NCBI GenBank assembly: GCA_964517135.1
Contig: CAZFBA010000020.1
Location: forward strand, 1 to 64,000
Source: CAZFBA01 sp964517135
GTDB lineage: Bacteria; Cyanobacteriota; Vampirovibrionia; JBFMGH01
Direction of reading: 5' to 3'
Length of the DNA stretch: 64,000 bases
Shown here: positions 41,972 to 50,952 of the stretch, in pieces
Layout: every line of letters starts with the position of its first letter
Position numbering within the stretch: position 1 is the first letter of the stretch
Made by a program: the position numbers and the translations under genes
The notes under the pieces: generated by a model
What the model was told of the DNA's origin: nothing
What the model saw: only the letters and a program-made list of their open reading frames with translations
Databases searched by the model: none

Positions 41972-44900
41972 ATGTTTCAAGTGGGTCAAAAAATTTATGC
42001 ACCATCGTATTTTGAAAGCAAAAATAATACAAATGTATTGAAGTTCAAAGGTGCCACTAAGCCACAAACAAAGCAAAAAGAGCAGGACGACAGCGGACAT
42101 ATCCCTGATCCTGTCTATAATTTCTTTTATGAATTACCTAAATATGAGCTTCACTCTCACTTTAATGGAGCTACACCTTTTAATATATCCAAGCTATTCT
42201 TGAATAAAGAGGGTATGTGTATTGGCCTCAGTGAGGCAGAACTTGAACAAAAGTATTATGATATTAGAAAAAAGAGTGAATCTCTTGGGGATTGGCTGAA
42301 AAAAACTTATGAACTTAAAGCCAAAAACATTACAACAATGGATATAATGACGGCTTCCTACGCTATCGCTATGGAAAAAGCAAAGCATAATTGTAGATAC
42401 CTTGAAATCAGGGTTGATCCGCACTCATCTTCTTTTATAGGCCATCCTGAAGACGTTGTAAGAGCTGTACAGGTTGGTTTAAGAAATGCCCAGGAAGATA
42501 TCAAGACATTGGGCAAAGAAATGAACACAGGGATAATCATTCTGGCAGAAAGACACCCTAATTCTCCTGATGAACCTTTTGATGCAGTTATTAAAAGAGG
42601 TTTACAGCGGGCTAAATTGGCTACCAGAATGAGAAGCCAGCGTGTTCTCTTTGATAAGATGTATAAAGAGCTTAAAGAAGCTGAGAAGACCGGCAATGTA
42701 TATGATTCATCAGAAATTTTAAGTAATAATTATATTGAATTTAAAAAACTGAATAAAGTCTTAAATAATGTTGATAGGCTTGCTCACGATGTTCATCTGT
42801 CCCGTAATTACGATGAACAGAGAATTATAGAAAAGATAAGTTCTACAAAGTCTCTGTTTGAAAATGATATTAAATTAAAAAAAAGACATATACCTTTAAG
42901 CAAAATAGATCAGCTTTATAACGAAATGACAGTATCCAGCCCTAAAGCCATTACAACTATTGATCTGGTGCCTGCTGTTTATTCAACAGTTATGGAAAGG
43001 GCTAAAAATGGTGAAAAGAATATTGTTATTAACATAGACCCGATGGACGAAATATATAAGGGCAGTCCTGAAGATATTTTAAGGGCAGTACAGGTTGGCT
43101 TAAGAAACGCAGAAATAGATTTAAAAGATACTAACCCTGTACAGACCTCTATAGTTATTGATCCTGAGCCACTAAGTTCTGATTCTGCTAAAGCAAAAGA
43201 ACTTTCAAGATTGACTGTTAAAATGCGAAGCCAGCGTGTGTTATTTGATAATATGTATAAGGAAATGAAGGCTTCAGTAAAAGAAGGCAAGCCATTTGAA
43301 TATTCAAAAGTAGTAGATGACCTCGAAAATGACCTTGCAGCACTAAAAGAAATGGATGCTACACTTGAAGAAGTTATTTCCAGTAAAGGTTATCAGACTG
43401 TTAAAGAGCTTAAAAACGCTATCCTGATGACAGTAGAAGCTGTTAGAGATAATATTACTAATCCTACAACAAAGAAAAAACTTGAAGAGGCACTTAAAGA
43501 TATTCTGGATGAAGCTGGAAATACTGCACTTACAAACGAAAACAGAGTTAAAATACTTGATATATATAACAACAAAATGAAAGAAGTGAATGATTACGCT
43601 GAAGATAAGACTTTTCTGGCTGAAAAGCTGCTTGATAATCTTAAACACTACTCAAATTTAAAACTATCAGATTTAAAAACAGGTTCAAAGCTTTGTGATC
43701 GCTTTTTAAGGATGGGATCTGGTATAATACCTAATGTAGTCGGTATGACAAGGCTTACACCTGATTCAATTACTGCTATAGGTGATGCTATAAATGCCAA
43801 TGCTTATATAGATAACTATAACGACCGTAAAATGGGTCTTGAAAAGGTAAAACTCTTTACAAAAAGCTCATCTAAAGGAATAGATATTAAAGAAAGTATT
43901 GTCGAAGGTAAATGCTGTAATGGCAAGGGGCTTGATCATACAGATACAGCAGCAGTTATGAAGGATGACGAGTTTAGTTCATTTGATGAAGCAGACATTA
44001 GCCCGATCTACTCAAGAGCCAGAATTAGTCAAGACTTCGATAAACTGATAAATATTTTAAAAGCTAATAATTCACCTGAAGAATATAAAAAGCAAATTAC
44101 CACACGCACTTTGCTTGAAATAGGCGATAAACTTAAGACACAGCTTAAACTTCAGGAACAAAAATTCTTGTTATCAAGAAGCATGCTGGCAGACTTAAAT
44201 AATTATTCTAAATTAAGAGTTAATGACAAGAAAACAGGATCTAGAGATGCTGTTCATTACGCAAGAATGGGTCTTAATATTATACCTAATGTCGTTGGCT
44301 TTGATATAGCAGGCAAAGAAAATGATTATCCACTCTATATGCATAGAAAAATTCTGCAACATATTAAGTATTATAATGAATCAAGAGATCACCCTGATGA
44401 AGAGTTAAAAGTAACTGTTCACGCCGGTGAAGTTAAACAATCAGCCGATGTTAAAGGCTGGGAGAATATACAGGAAGCTGTAAGACAGGGTGCACATAGA
44501 ATAGGACATGGCATAGACCTGAGAAATGCCCCTGAAAGCCTCAAAGATGAAATTAAGCTAAGAAATATCACGCTTGAAACCTGCCCTAAAGTTAACTTCC
44601 AGACCAGAGCCGTTGAAGGATACAGAAATCACCCTGTATTGGACTTCCTTGATGAAGGCCTGCCAGCAAATATCAATACTGATAATGCTGTTACTGCTGG
44701 CACAAACCTTACTAACGAGTTTGTAAAAGTCTTCAAGCGCTTCAACTGGAATATTACCCCTGAAGAAAGAACACAGGGAATCCAGGAAAGATTTACTCTA
44801 GGACACGTAAAACAAATTATTCACAATGCTATCTGGGGTGCTTTTGCTATGACAGCAGCTGAAAAGCAGGCAGAAGAACAGTATGCAATGCAAGAGATAC

Positions 44901-45046
44901 AGAAAACAGTTGATAAATATAAAGATAAAGTTGTTTTAAAAGATGATGAACCAATAATGCTTAAGGTTCAAAAACAGGTTATTGCGTTTACCGGTGGGCT
45001 TACAAAAGCATTAGCCGCTCAGCTTAATAAAGACAAAGCAGCATAA
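41972..45046 (+). CDS. Adenosine-deaminase-like protein with large duplicated insertions
   Basis: This 1024-residue protein has the metal-dependent adenosine deaminase fold split by extra sequence. His61 and His63 (LHSHF) open the domain. His817 and Glu820 (VHAGE), His846 (GHGIDL) and Asp904 (NTDN) complete the metal site, but the second Asp of the usual TDD is Asn905. In ordinary adenosine deaminases about 200 residues separate the first His pair from HAGE; here there are about 755. The insert contains duplicated segments: residues 120-245 and 328-446 are alike (VQVGLRNA, MRSQRVLFD.MYKE), and residues 548-592 and 728-775 are alike (LDNLKHYSNL/LADLNNYSKL, IIPNVVG). Deaminase activity is plausible but the substrate is uncertain. 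Confidence 0.75.
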   Translation: MFQVGQKIYAPSYFESKNNTNVLKFKGATKPQTKQKEQDDSGHIPDPVYNFFYELPKYELHSHFNGATPFNISKLFLNKEGMCIGLSEAELEQKYYDIRKKSESLGDWLKKTYELKAKNITTMDIMTASYAIAMEKAKHNCRYLEIRVDPHSSSFIGHPEDVVRAVQVGLRNAQEDIKTLGKEMNTGIIILAERHPNSPDEPFDAVIKRGLQRAKLATRMRSQRVLFDKMYKELKEAEKTGNVYDSSEILSNNYIEFKKLNKVLNNVDRLAHDVHLSRNYDEQRIIEKISSTKSLFENDIKLKKRHIPLSKIDQLYNEMTVSSPKAITTIDLVPAVYSTVMERAKNGEKNIVINIDPMDEIYKGSPEDILRAVQVGLRNAEIDLKDTNPVQTSIVIDPEPLSSDSAKAKELSRLTVKMRSQRVLFDNMYKEMKASVKEGKPFEYSKVVDDLENDLAALKEMDATLEEVISSKGYQTVKELKNAILMTVEAVRDNITNPTTKKKLEEALKDILDEAGNTALTNENRVKILDIYNNKMKEVNDYAEDKTFLAEKLLDNLKHYSNLKLSDLKTGSKLCDRFLRMGSGIIPNVVGMTRLTPDSITAIGDAINANAYIDNYNDRKMGLEKVKLFTKSSSKGIDIKESIVEGKCCNGKGLDHTDTAAVMKDDEFSSFDEADISPIYSRARISQDFDKLINILKANNSPEEYKKQITTRTLLEIGDKLKTQLKLQEQKFLLSRSMLADLNNYSKLRVNDKKTGSRDAVHYARMGLNIIPNVVGFDIAGKENDYPLYMHRKILQHIKYYNESRDHPDEELKVTVHAGEVKQSADVKGWENIQEAVRQGAHRIGHGIDLRNAPESLKDEIKLRNITLETCPKVNFQTRAVEGYRNHPVLDFLDEGLPANINTDNAVTAGTNLTNEFVKVFKRFNWNITPEERTQGIQERFTLGHVKQIIHNAIWGAFAMTAAEKQAEEQYAMQEIQKTVDKYKDKVVLKDDEPIMLKVQKQVIAFTGGLTKALAAQLNKDKAA

Positions 45047-45352
45047 GCTTTGATAATATATCAATACAGCTAAACTATAGAATACTACGTTTTTTACGGG
45101 TCATTAGCTAATGAAGTCCCCGGTTAATTAATAGTATAGCAAGCAAAAGATTAATTAAATCGTATTTTAATTAATAAAATATACTTTAATTAATATTATA
45201 GAAACCAAAGATTTTACAAGTTCTATACCAGCATTAAAAAAATGATTTAAGCTTTGAAAAATTTGATTGAAACAATTGTTGTATTTTTCCGTCTTGAAAT
45301 ATTAAAATTTGTAGTAATCCGTAAAGTTACCTGTTTCAAGAGAGGAGCCGTT
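45047..45352. other. AT-rich leader upstream of the HtrA protease gene
   Basis: Contains three copies of a TTTAATTAATA-like motif around 45150-45200, which may be regulator binding sites or simply AT-rich bias. No other gene or terminator is recognised. An upstream in-frame TTG at 45254 is rejected as start of htrA. Confidence 0.35.
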
Positions 45353-46591
45353 ATGAGGGTTAAAAACATTTACAAAAAGGTCTTTTTAACAATTACAGTA
45401 ATGTTATTATATTCTATAATTATAATGCCTGGCATATCCAGTGAGCAGGTTCAAGACAAAAAGATTGAAGCAAAAGAATCAGGCAAAATTGATGAGCAGA
45501 AGAGCAATAAACTAAAACAAAATGATCAAGAAGCAAAACAAAGCTCAAAATATATGCTTTTTAAACCTGATTTAATTGCAGATGTAGCAGAAATGGTTTC
45601 TCCGTCAGTAGTAAGTATTGACGTTGAAAACATTCAGGAAATTAGAACCGAATTTAGAGGAACACCTTTTAATAGTGAGATTTTTAAAAGGTTTTTCGGC
45701 TTTGATCCCAATATGCAGCAACAGGAAGATGGCCCTAAAACCTTCAAAAGAAAGTCTGTTGGTAATGGTTCAGGCGTCATTATATCTGATGGTGGCTATA
45801 TTTTGACCAACAATCATGTTGTAAAAGATTCCGAAAAGATAAAAGTTACACTTAATGATGGCCGTTCATTAGATGCTAAAATAGTGGGCAGAGATGGTTT
45901 CAGTGACATAGCAGTATTAAAGGTTGATGCAAAGAATCTTACCCCGGCAAAGATTGGAACTTCAAAAAAACTAAGACCCGGGCAATGGGCAATCGCTATC
46001 GGAAGCCCGCTTGGCTATGACCATACTGTGACACTGGGTATTATTAGCGCACTTTCACGGCAAATTAGCAGTTCAAATGTTGAGTTCATTCAAACTGATG
46101 CTGCTATTAACCCCGGTAATTCTGGTGGACCGCTCGTTAACCTTGATGGTGAAGTTATTGGAATCAATACAGCTATTGCAGGTATTGGAACCAGCATAGG
46201 GTTTGCTATACCCATTGATATTGCCAGAGAAGTAAGCTCACAGCTTGTTGATAAAGGGTTTATTGAAAGACCCTGGGTAGGTATTGCTATGAAAGAGCTT
46301 GATAAAACTGTTTTAAAAAGTCTGGGACTCGCTGAAGACACTAATGGTGTTGTTGTAGCTCAGGTATACCCGGAAAGCCCTGCTGCAAACTCTGGATTGA
46401 AACCTGGTGACATAATTCAACGTGTCAACGGGATAAAAATCAATGATCCTGCTCAGGTTCAGGATATAGTGAGAGATAATAACGTCAATACTGTTCTAAA
46501 TATTCAGCTTTTAAGGGAAGGTAAATTCCTTGCTTTAGAGTTGATAACTGGCCAATGGCCCGGCAGCATGCCTCAAATTGGCAACAGATAG
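45353..46591 (+). CDS. HtrA/DegP-type serine protease
   Basis: The 412-residue product is exported: residues 1-30 are a signal peptide or anchor. A trypsin-like domain carries the catalytic triad His155 (LTNNHVV), Asp185 (FSDIAVLKV) and Ser257 (NPGNSGGPL). One PDZ domain follows (about residues 300-400, GVVVAQVYPESPAANSGLKPGD). Such proteases degrade misfolded envelope proteins. The start at 45353 is chosen because AGAGGAG lies five bases upstream, and the product then begins with a basic signal peptide. A terminator at 46613 ends the unit, so the gene is monocistronic. A charged Lys/Glu/Gln linker joins signal and protease domains. Confidence 0.93.
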   Translation: MRVKNIYKKVFLTITVMLLYSIIIMPGISSEQVQDKKIEAKESGKIDEQKSNKLKQNDQEAKQSSKYMLFKPDLIADVAEMVSPSVVSIDVENIQEIRTEFRGTPFNSEIFKRFFGFDPNMQQQEDGPKTFKRKSVGNGSGVIISDGGYILTNNHVVKDSEKIKVTLNDGRSLDAKIVGRDGFSDIAVLKVDAKNLTPAKIGTSKKLRPGQWAIAIGSPLGYDHTVTLGIISALSRQISSSNVEFIQTDAAINPGNSGGPLVNLDGEVIGINTAIAGIGTSIGFAIPIDIAREVSSQLVDKGFIERPWVGIAMKELDKTVLKSLGLAEDTNGVVVAQVYPESPAANSGLKPGDIIQRVNGIKINDPAQVQDIVRDNNVNTVLNIQLLREGKFLALELITGQWPGSMPQIGNR

Positions 46592-46612
46592 TTTTATTAA
46601 ATTATTTTTCAA

Positions 46613-46637
46613 GAGTCGCAATATAGCGACCTTTTTG
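46613..46637 (+). terminator. Terminator after the HtrA gene
   Basis: GTCGC-(6)-GCGAC (46615-46630) followed by CTTTTT. It lies about 22 bases after the stop. The short stem makes it moderately convincing. Confidence 0.55.
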
Positions 46638-46783
46638 GCGTGTTGAATTTCGCAGGATACTTTTGGCAGAACTATTTGTTTTTGTATGGATGATTATATC
46701 TGTTTACCAGACTGCAATACAGGGTCGAAGTTGTTAATGTATTATTTTTAAAAAACTGATACAATATTGGGGAGATCAGGATT

Positions 46784-48268
46784 TTGAAAAAGATGGATGG
46801 AAAAATGAGCAGTCAACAAGAGGAAAATAGCCAGGCATCAGGGCAAAATAGCTATGAACTGAAACGCTTGAAGCTTGATTTTTTTATAAACCTTAATCTG
46901 TCAATTTCTGACCTGCAAAAAATGCTTTCAGCTGTTAATATCATTTTTCTTTTGGTTACTAAAAATAAGCAACTTGAAGATATGCCAGAATTAAGCATTA
47001 TCAGGGTTGAGTCAGACTCTGTGCTTCTAATGATTAGGGCTGATGATAATTTGATTTCTGATGCAAAATCAGTTATTTTTGATATTTGTAAACTTAAACA
47101 CCCTGAAAAATTGCCGGAAGATCATTATTTAAGAGAGCCTTTTAAAAAACTGTACGCTCTTTTAAAGAAAAATAAACTTTTTGACCTGCCGGAATATTGC
47201 CTTTTAAATTATTCAAATATAGAAACACTTGAAGAGCTTGAAAAATTGCTGTTTGAATGGGTTAAAAAGATTACTGCAATTAATGGTAGTTTTATTGAAG
47301 AACGAAAACTTCTTGAAGATAAAGAAGAAGTAATTGAAATATATACTAAGAATAAGAAAGAAGGACTGGTAGACTGCATTGTATCTGGTATTATGCTTGA
47401 TGGTGTAGATCTTTCTTGGGCTAACATGAAAGATTCTGAGCTTGTGGAAACAAATTTGATGAAAGCAAACCTTGAAAATGCTACTCTGGAAAACGCTAAC
47501 CTGTCAAAAGCAATTTTAATTGGCGCAAATTTTGCAAATGCTGATTTAACCTCTGCCTGCCTGAATTATGCAACAATGATGGAAGTCAATCTTACTGAAT
47601 CAATTCTTTGTCGGGCTGAGCTAAAAGGTGCATACCTTATAGGAGGTATTTTACGACGGGCCAATATTTCAGGAGCTAAGCTATCAGGGGCCATTCTTTC
47701 TCGAGGTGACTTGTATAAAGTTATTATGCAAAATTGTGAAGCTGAAAACCTTAATATGGTTGGAACCAACGCTATAGACGCAAATTTTTCAGGATCAAAC
47801 TTTACAGGTAGCGATTTTTCAACAGCTAAATTGCAGGGTGCTTATCTGAATGAAACAAATATGACAGATGTTAAACTGCTAGAAGTTGATCTGAGAAATA
47901 TTATACAATTTTCAAATGTCAATTTTATTGGTGCTGACTGGTGGAATGCAAGCGAAATTTCTGAAGATCTCCTTAAATACCTCAAAACATTCTTTCCATG
48001 TCGTCTGAACGAAGAAGAAAGAATTGAACATTATAAGTCAAATTACAAAAATACTCCGGGAGAAGAGGTTATAAACAGACAAAACAGGCTCCTTGGAATT
48101 AAGTTAAAATCAAATGAGCCAGAAAAGTCCAGTGGGACAGAATTGGAAGACGAGAATTATTCTGATAAAAAGCCTGAATCAATATTGAACAAGATTATGA
48201 ATACTGAAAATGCCACTCTAACAGAAGAAGAAATAGAAATGCTTGCCCGGGAAATGCTTAACGAGTAG
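46784..48268 (+). CDS. Pentapeptide-repeat protein
   Basis: The 494-residue protein has an unrecognised N-terminal region of about 200 residues, then a right-handed quadrilateral beta-helix made of A(N/D)L-type pentapeptide repeats: VETNLMKANLENATLENANL, ILIGANFANADLTSA and AELKGAYL (about residues 205-385). A highly acidic C-terminal tail ends in a helix (LTEEEIEMLAREMLNE). No signal peptide is present. Pentapeptide-repeat proteins are abundant in Cyanobacteria and usually of unknown function. The TTG at 46784 is preferred because GGGGAG lies nine bases before it; an in-frame ATG at 46793 is an alternative. A membrane protein gene follows 11 bases after the stop. Confidence 0.8.
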   Translation: MKKMDGKMSSQQEENSQASGQNSYELKRLKLDFFINLNLSISDLQKMLSAVNIIFLLVTKNKQLEDMPELSIIRVESDSVLLMIRADDNLISDAKSVIFDICKLKHPEKLPEDHYLREPFKKLYALLKKNKLFDLPEYCLLNYSNIETLEELEKLLFEWVKKITAINGSFIEERKLLEDKEEVIEIYTKNKKEGLVDCIVSGIMLDGVDLSWANMKDSELVETNLMKANLENATLENANLSKAILIGANFANADLTSACLNYATMMEVNLTESILCRAELKGAYLIGGILRRANISGAKLSGAILSRGDLYKVIMQNCEAENLNMVGTNAIDANFSGSNFTGSDFSTAKLQGAYLNETNMTDVKLLEVDLRNIIQFSNVNFIGADWWNASEISEDLLKYLKTFFPCRLNEEERIEHYKSNYKNTPGEEVINRQNRLLGIKLKSNEPEKSSGTELEDENYSDKKPESILNKIMNTENATLTEEEIEMLAREMLNE

Positions 48269-48279
48269 ATATATGAAGT

Positions 48280-49155
48280 ATGAACGGTAAAAAAACCAGA
48301 CAATACGTAATTGCTATAATATTTACATATGTAATAGTGTGTATTTTGACTTTTTTTTCGTGTCCAATCACCTATTATCAGTTAAATCAATGGTTTCCGT
48401 TTGCTATTATCCTTCTGGTAGTGATGCTTGAAGAATATGAAAAAACTTATTCAAAGAAGGAAGTATTTTTAATACCGTTTGAGCTTGCTGAAGACTTTTT
48501 AAACTGGTTTCTTGATATCACTCAACCTCGTGAAATTCCACGCAGAGATAGAGATACAACTATATTCACCAGCATTAGCTGTCTGGGCAACTATTTTGAA
48601 GACAGGGGTTACAAAGAAGTACACTTAAGAGAGACCTGTGAAGAAGATCTGAAAAACATGATCTGTCTTCCCGGGCTTTTTTTGAGTATCACCAGGTCAA
48701 ATGAGTATTCAAAACTGGGTCTTGATGATGATTATCCGCTGATTGACAGGGTAATACTGATGCACCCGGTGACCCCTGAAGACTATCGCCTCAAGCAGAT
48801 CTATAATGCTGAAATTGATGAACTGACTCAGCAGATAATTTATTTCCTGACTAAATCTCTCGATGACCTTCTAGCTGCCAGTGTAATAGATATTAAAACC
48901 TATAACTTCTATAAAAATAAGTCCTGGATGTCAGATGAAATAGTGGATTACTTCAAATTCAAAGCTATTGAAAGATGTCAGAACCATATAACCTTTTACG
49001 AGAAATATTTTAAATATCGCAAAAAGATTAAAGAAACTGAATTACTTGAGCATACGAAAAATATAATGGATGAGTGGCTCAAACAGACAGGCAAAGGCTT
49101 TGAAGAGATGATTAAAATTTCTGCTATTAAAGACGATTATGCAGATCATTATTAG
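48280..49155 (+). CDS. Hypothetical protein with N-terminal membrane anchor
   Basis: The 291-residue protein has two hydrophobic segments near the N-terminus (about residues 10-26 and 34-50) and a large soluble part that is acidic, aromatic and helical, with several tyrosines. It is not recognised. It follows the pentapeptide-repeat gene by 11 bases, so they share an operon. Its end overlaps the convergent radical SAM gene by four bases. The soluble part may face the cytoplasm, and the N-terminal helices form a hairpin anchor. Confidence 0.65.
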   Translation: MNGKKTRQYVIAIIFTYVIVCILTFFSCPITYYQLNQWFPFAIILLVVMLEEYEKTYSKKEVFLIPFELAEDFLNWFLDITQPREIPRRDRDTTIFTSISCLGNYFEDRGYKEVHLRETCEEDLKNMICLPGLFLSITRSNEYSKLGLDDDYPLIDRVILMHPVTPEDYRLKQIYNAEIDELTQQIIYFLTKSLDDLLAASVIDIKTYNFYKNKSWMSDEIVDYFKFKAIERCQNHITFYEKYFKYRKKIKETELLEHTKNIMDEWLKQTGKGFEEMIKISAIKDDYADHY

Positions 49156-50072
49156 TGAAACAGAGAAAAATGACCTGATTTTTCTTGAATAATTTTTTCT
49201 TGATCTACAAGTATTTGAAGGTACTTTGATATTTCATTCAGGTTAATACAAAGGGATTCAGCCATTTCGTTAGGTTTACAGGGCCTTCGAGCAAGAAGAT
49301 CCAGAATTACATCAGGGGTAGAATCTCTTTTAGATGGACGAGAATTTTTCTTAAAGGGTGCAATAACCTCGATTTTACTATTAAAATAAACAGCTATTTC
49401 TTTAAAAAACTCTTCAGTAACAGGCTTTGAATAACTTTCATTAGGTGGCCGTACTACAGTATTAAGCTGTATAAGATCAACGTTAAGCTGGTTGACATAA
49501 TCTGCAATAGCTCTGGCTTCATTTATAGAATCATTAAACCCGCTTACAAACATTATTTCAAGCCATATAATACCCTGATGCTCATTGCAAAAGGTTTTCA
49601 AGCCTTCGAGCATTTTATTTATCTTGAGTGAAGGATCTGGCCTGTTAAGTTGCATCCAGATGTCTTCTGTAACGCTGTCTAAAGAGGGCAGTACAAGGTC
49701 AGAATCTTTTATATCTTCCCTTACTTCAGGCATCCATAACAGAGAACTATTTGTAATCACAGCGACAGGTATATTGCTAAAACTCTTAATTTCTTTTATA
49801 ATAAGACCAATGTCACTATTAAGAGTTGGTTCTCCTGAGCCTGAGAAGGTTATATAATCTATACATTCAGATGTTTTAATTTTATTCTTTATTTCAGCCA
49901 GTATATCATCTTTATTAAAGAATGACTGCCTGGTTGTTGTATGATTTGAAGTCTGAAAGAGCTGACAATAGATACAGTTATATGTACAGGTTTTCAGCGG
50001 TATTATGTCAATACCGAGTGAAAAGCCTAACCTTCTGGATGGCACAGGACCAAATGTAAACTTATAAGTCAT
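49152..50072 (-). CDS. Radical SAM protein (COG0731-like)
   Basis: The 306-residue protein starts with KFTFGPVPSRRLGFSLGIDI, a subfamily signature, and has the 4Fe-4S motif CTYNCIYC near residue 30. The glycine motif FSGSGEPTL follows. The C-terminal part resembles a winged-helix domain (LLARRPCKPNEMAESLCI), perhaps nucleic-acid binding. The function is unknown; relatives are sometimes annotated as wyosine-like or regulatory proteins. The ATG at 50072 lies one base after the ferredoxin oxidoreductase beta-subunit stop; an alternative TTG at 50090 would overlap it. It shares an operon with the two oxidoreductase genes, so it may modify that enzyme or a redox partner. Confidence 0.82.
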   Translation of the reverse strand: MTYKFTFGPVPSRRLGFSLGIDIIPLKTCTYNCIYCQLFQTSNHTTTRQSFFNKDDILAEIKNKIKTSECIDYITFSGSGEPTLNSDIGLIIKEIKSFSNIPVAVITNSSLLWMPEVREDIKDSDLVLPSLDSVTEDIWMQLNRPDPSLKINKMLEGLKTFCNEHQGIIWLEIMFVSGFNDSINEARAIADYVNQLNVDLIQLNTVVRPPNESYSKPVTEEFFKEIAVYFNSKIEVIAPFKKNSRPSKRDSTPDVILDLLARRPCKPNEMAESLCINLNEISKYLQILVDQEKIIQEKSGHFSLFH

Positions 50073-50073
50073 T

Positions 50074-50952
50074 TTATTTAAACTGATCAATCATTTCGCT
50101 CAGCAAGCGTTTTTCTTTCTCTACTACTTCTGGTGAACCTCTTTTCATCATAGCAACATCACGAACATCATTAAGTTTATCTTTAAGGGTAGGGCGTTCA
50201 ACCTTATAGAATATACCTGTATACATAGGTTTCTTTTGAAGAGCCAGCCATACTGCTGCTGCTCTGTCAGTTACATCGTGATCTTCGGGTAATGGTTGAA
50301 GATTTTTCTTAAGGTATTCATAAGTAATCTCAGTATTATACTGTATGCAGGGGCTCATTACCTGAATAAAAGCAAAACCCCTATGTTCCATGCCTTGCAG
50401 GATAAGATTTTCAAGGTTTTTTGTGTCTCCAGAAAAGCTACGGGCAATGAATGATGTATTGTTTCCTAGTGCAATCAGCACAGGGTTAAGCTTTTCGTCA
50501 ATGCTTTCATATGGGTTAACTTTTGTGTGAAGCTCCTGCGGAGATGTCGGAGAGTTCTGGCCCTTTGTAAGGCCATAAATAGCATTATCCATAACAATAT
50601 AAGTCATATCAGGATTTTTTCTGGCAGTATGAAGGATGTGATTACCACCAATACTAAACCCATCACCATCACCACCAGCAACAACTACACGGTTTTTAGG
50701 GTTTGATGCTTTAACACCTATGGCCATAGGCAGAGCACGGCCATGAACAGAGTGAAAACCATAAGAGTTTATAAAATAAGGAATACGGCTGGAGCACCCT
50801 ATGCCTGAAACAACTACAAGGTTTTCAGGCGGTATTTGCAATTCAGCAAAGGAGTGCAGCATAGCATTTAATACTGCATAGTGACCACACCCTGGGCACC
50901 AGCTTGGTTTTACATGGCTTTTATAGTCGGAAACTTTATATTTCAAAGTCAT
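50074..50952 (-). CDS. 2-oxoacid:ferredoxin oxidoreductase, beta subunit
   Basis: The beta subunit binds thiamine diphosphate. CPGCGHYAVLNA with two Cys and GIGCSSRIPYF are near the N-terminus. The TPP/Mg motif is GDGDGFSIGGNH...DNAIYGLTKGQNSPTSP. The length of 292 residues is typical of KorB/PorB proteins. It follows the alpha-gamma subunit gene with a one-base overlap. Together the two subunits oxidatively decarboxylate a 2-oxoacid (2-oxoglutarate or pyruvate) with ferredoxin as electron acceptor, producing an acyl-CoA. Which acid is used is undecided from sequence. Strictly anaerobic metabolism would suit a fermentative host. Confidence 0.9.
   Translation of the reverse strand: MTLKYKVSDYKSHVKPSWCPGCGHYAVLNAMLHSFAELQIPPENLVVVSGIGCSSRIPYFINSYGFHSVHGRALPMAIGVKASNPKNRVVVAGGDGDGFSIGGNHILHTARKNPDMTYIVMDNAIYGLTKGQNSPTSPQELHTKVNPYESIDEKLNPVLIALGNNTSFIARSFSGDTKNLENLILQGMEHRGFAFIQVMSPCIQYNTEITYEYLKKNLQPLPEDHDVTDRAAAVWLALQKKPMYTGIFYKVERPTLKDKLNDVRDVAMMKRGSPEVVEKEKRLLSEMIDQFK

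Noticed and set aside
41773..42015. An 80-codon frame before the adenosine-deaminase-like gene
   Set aside because: It has no ribosome site, overlaps the real start, and its composition is unlike a real protein.
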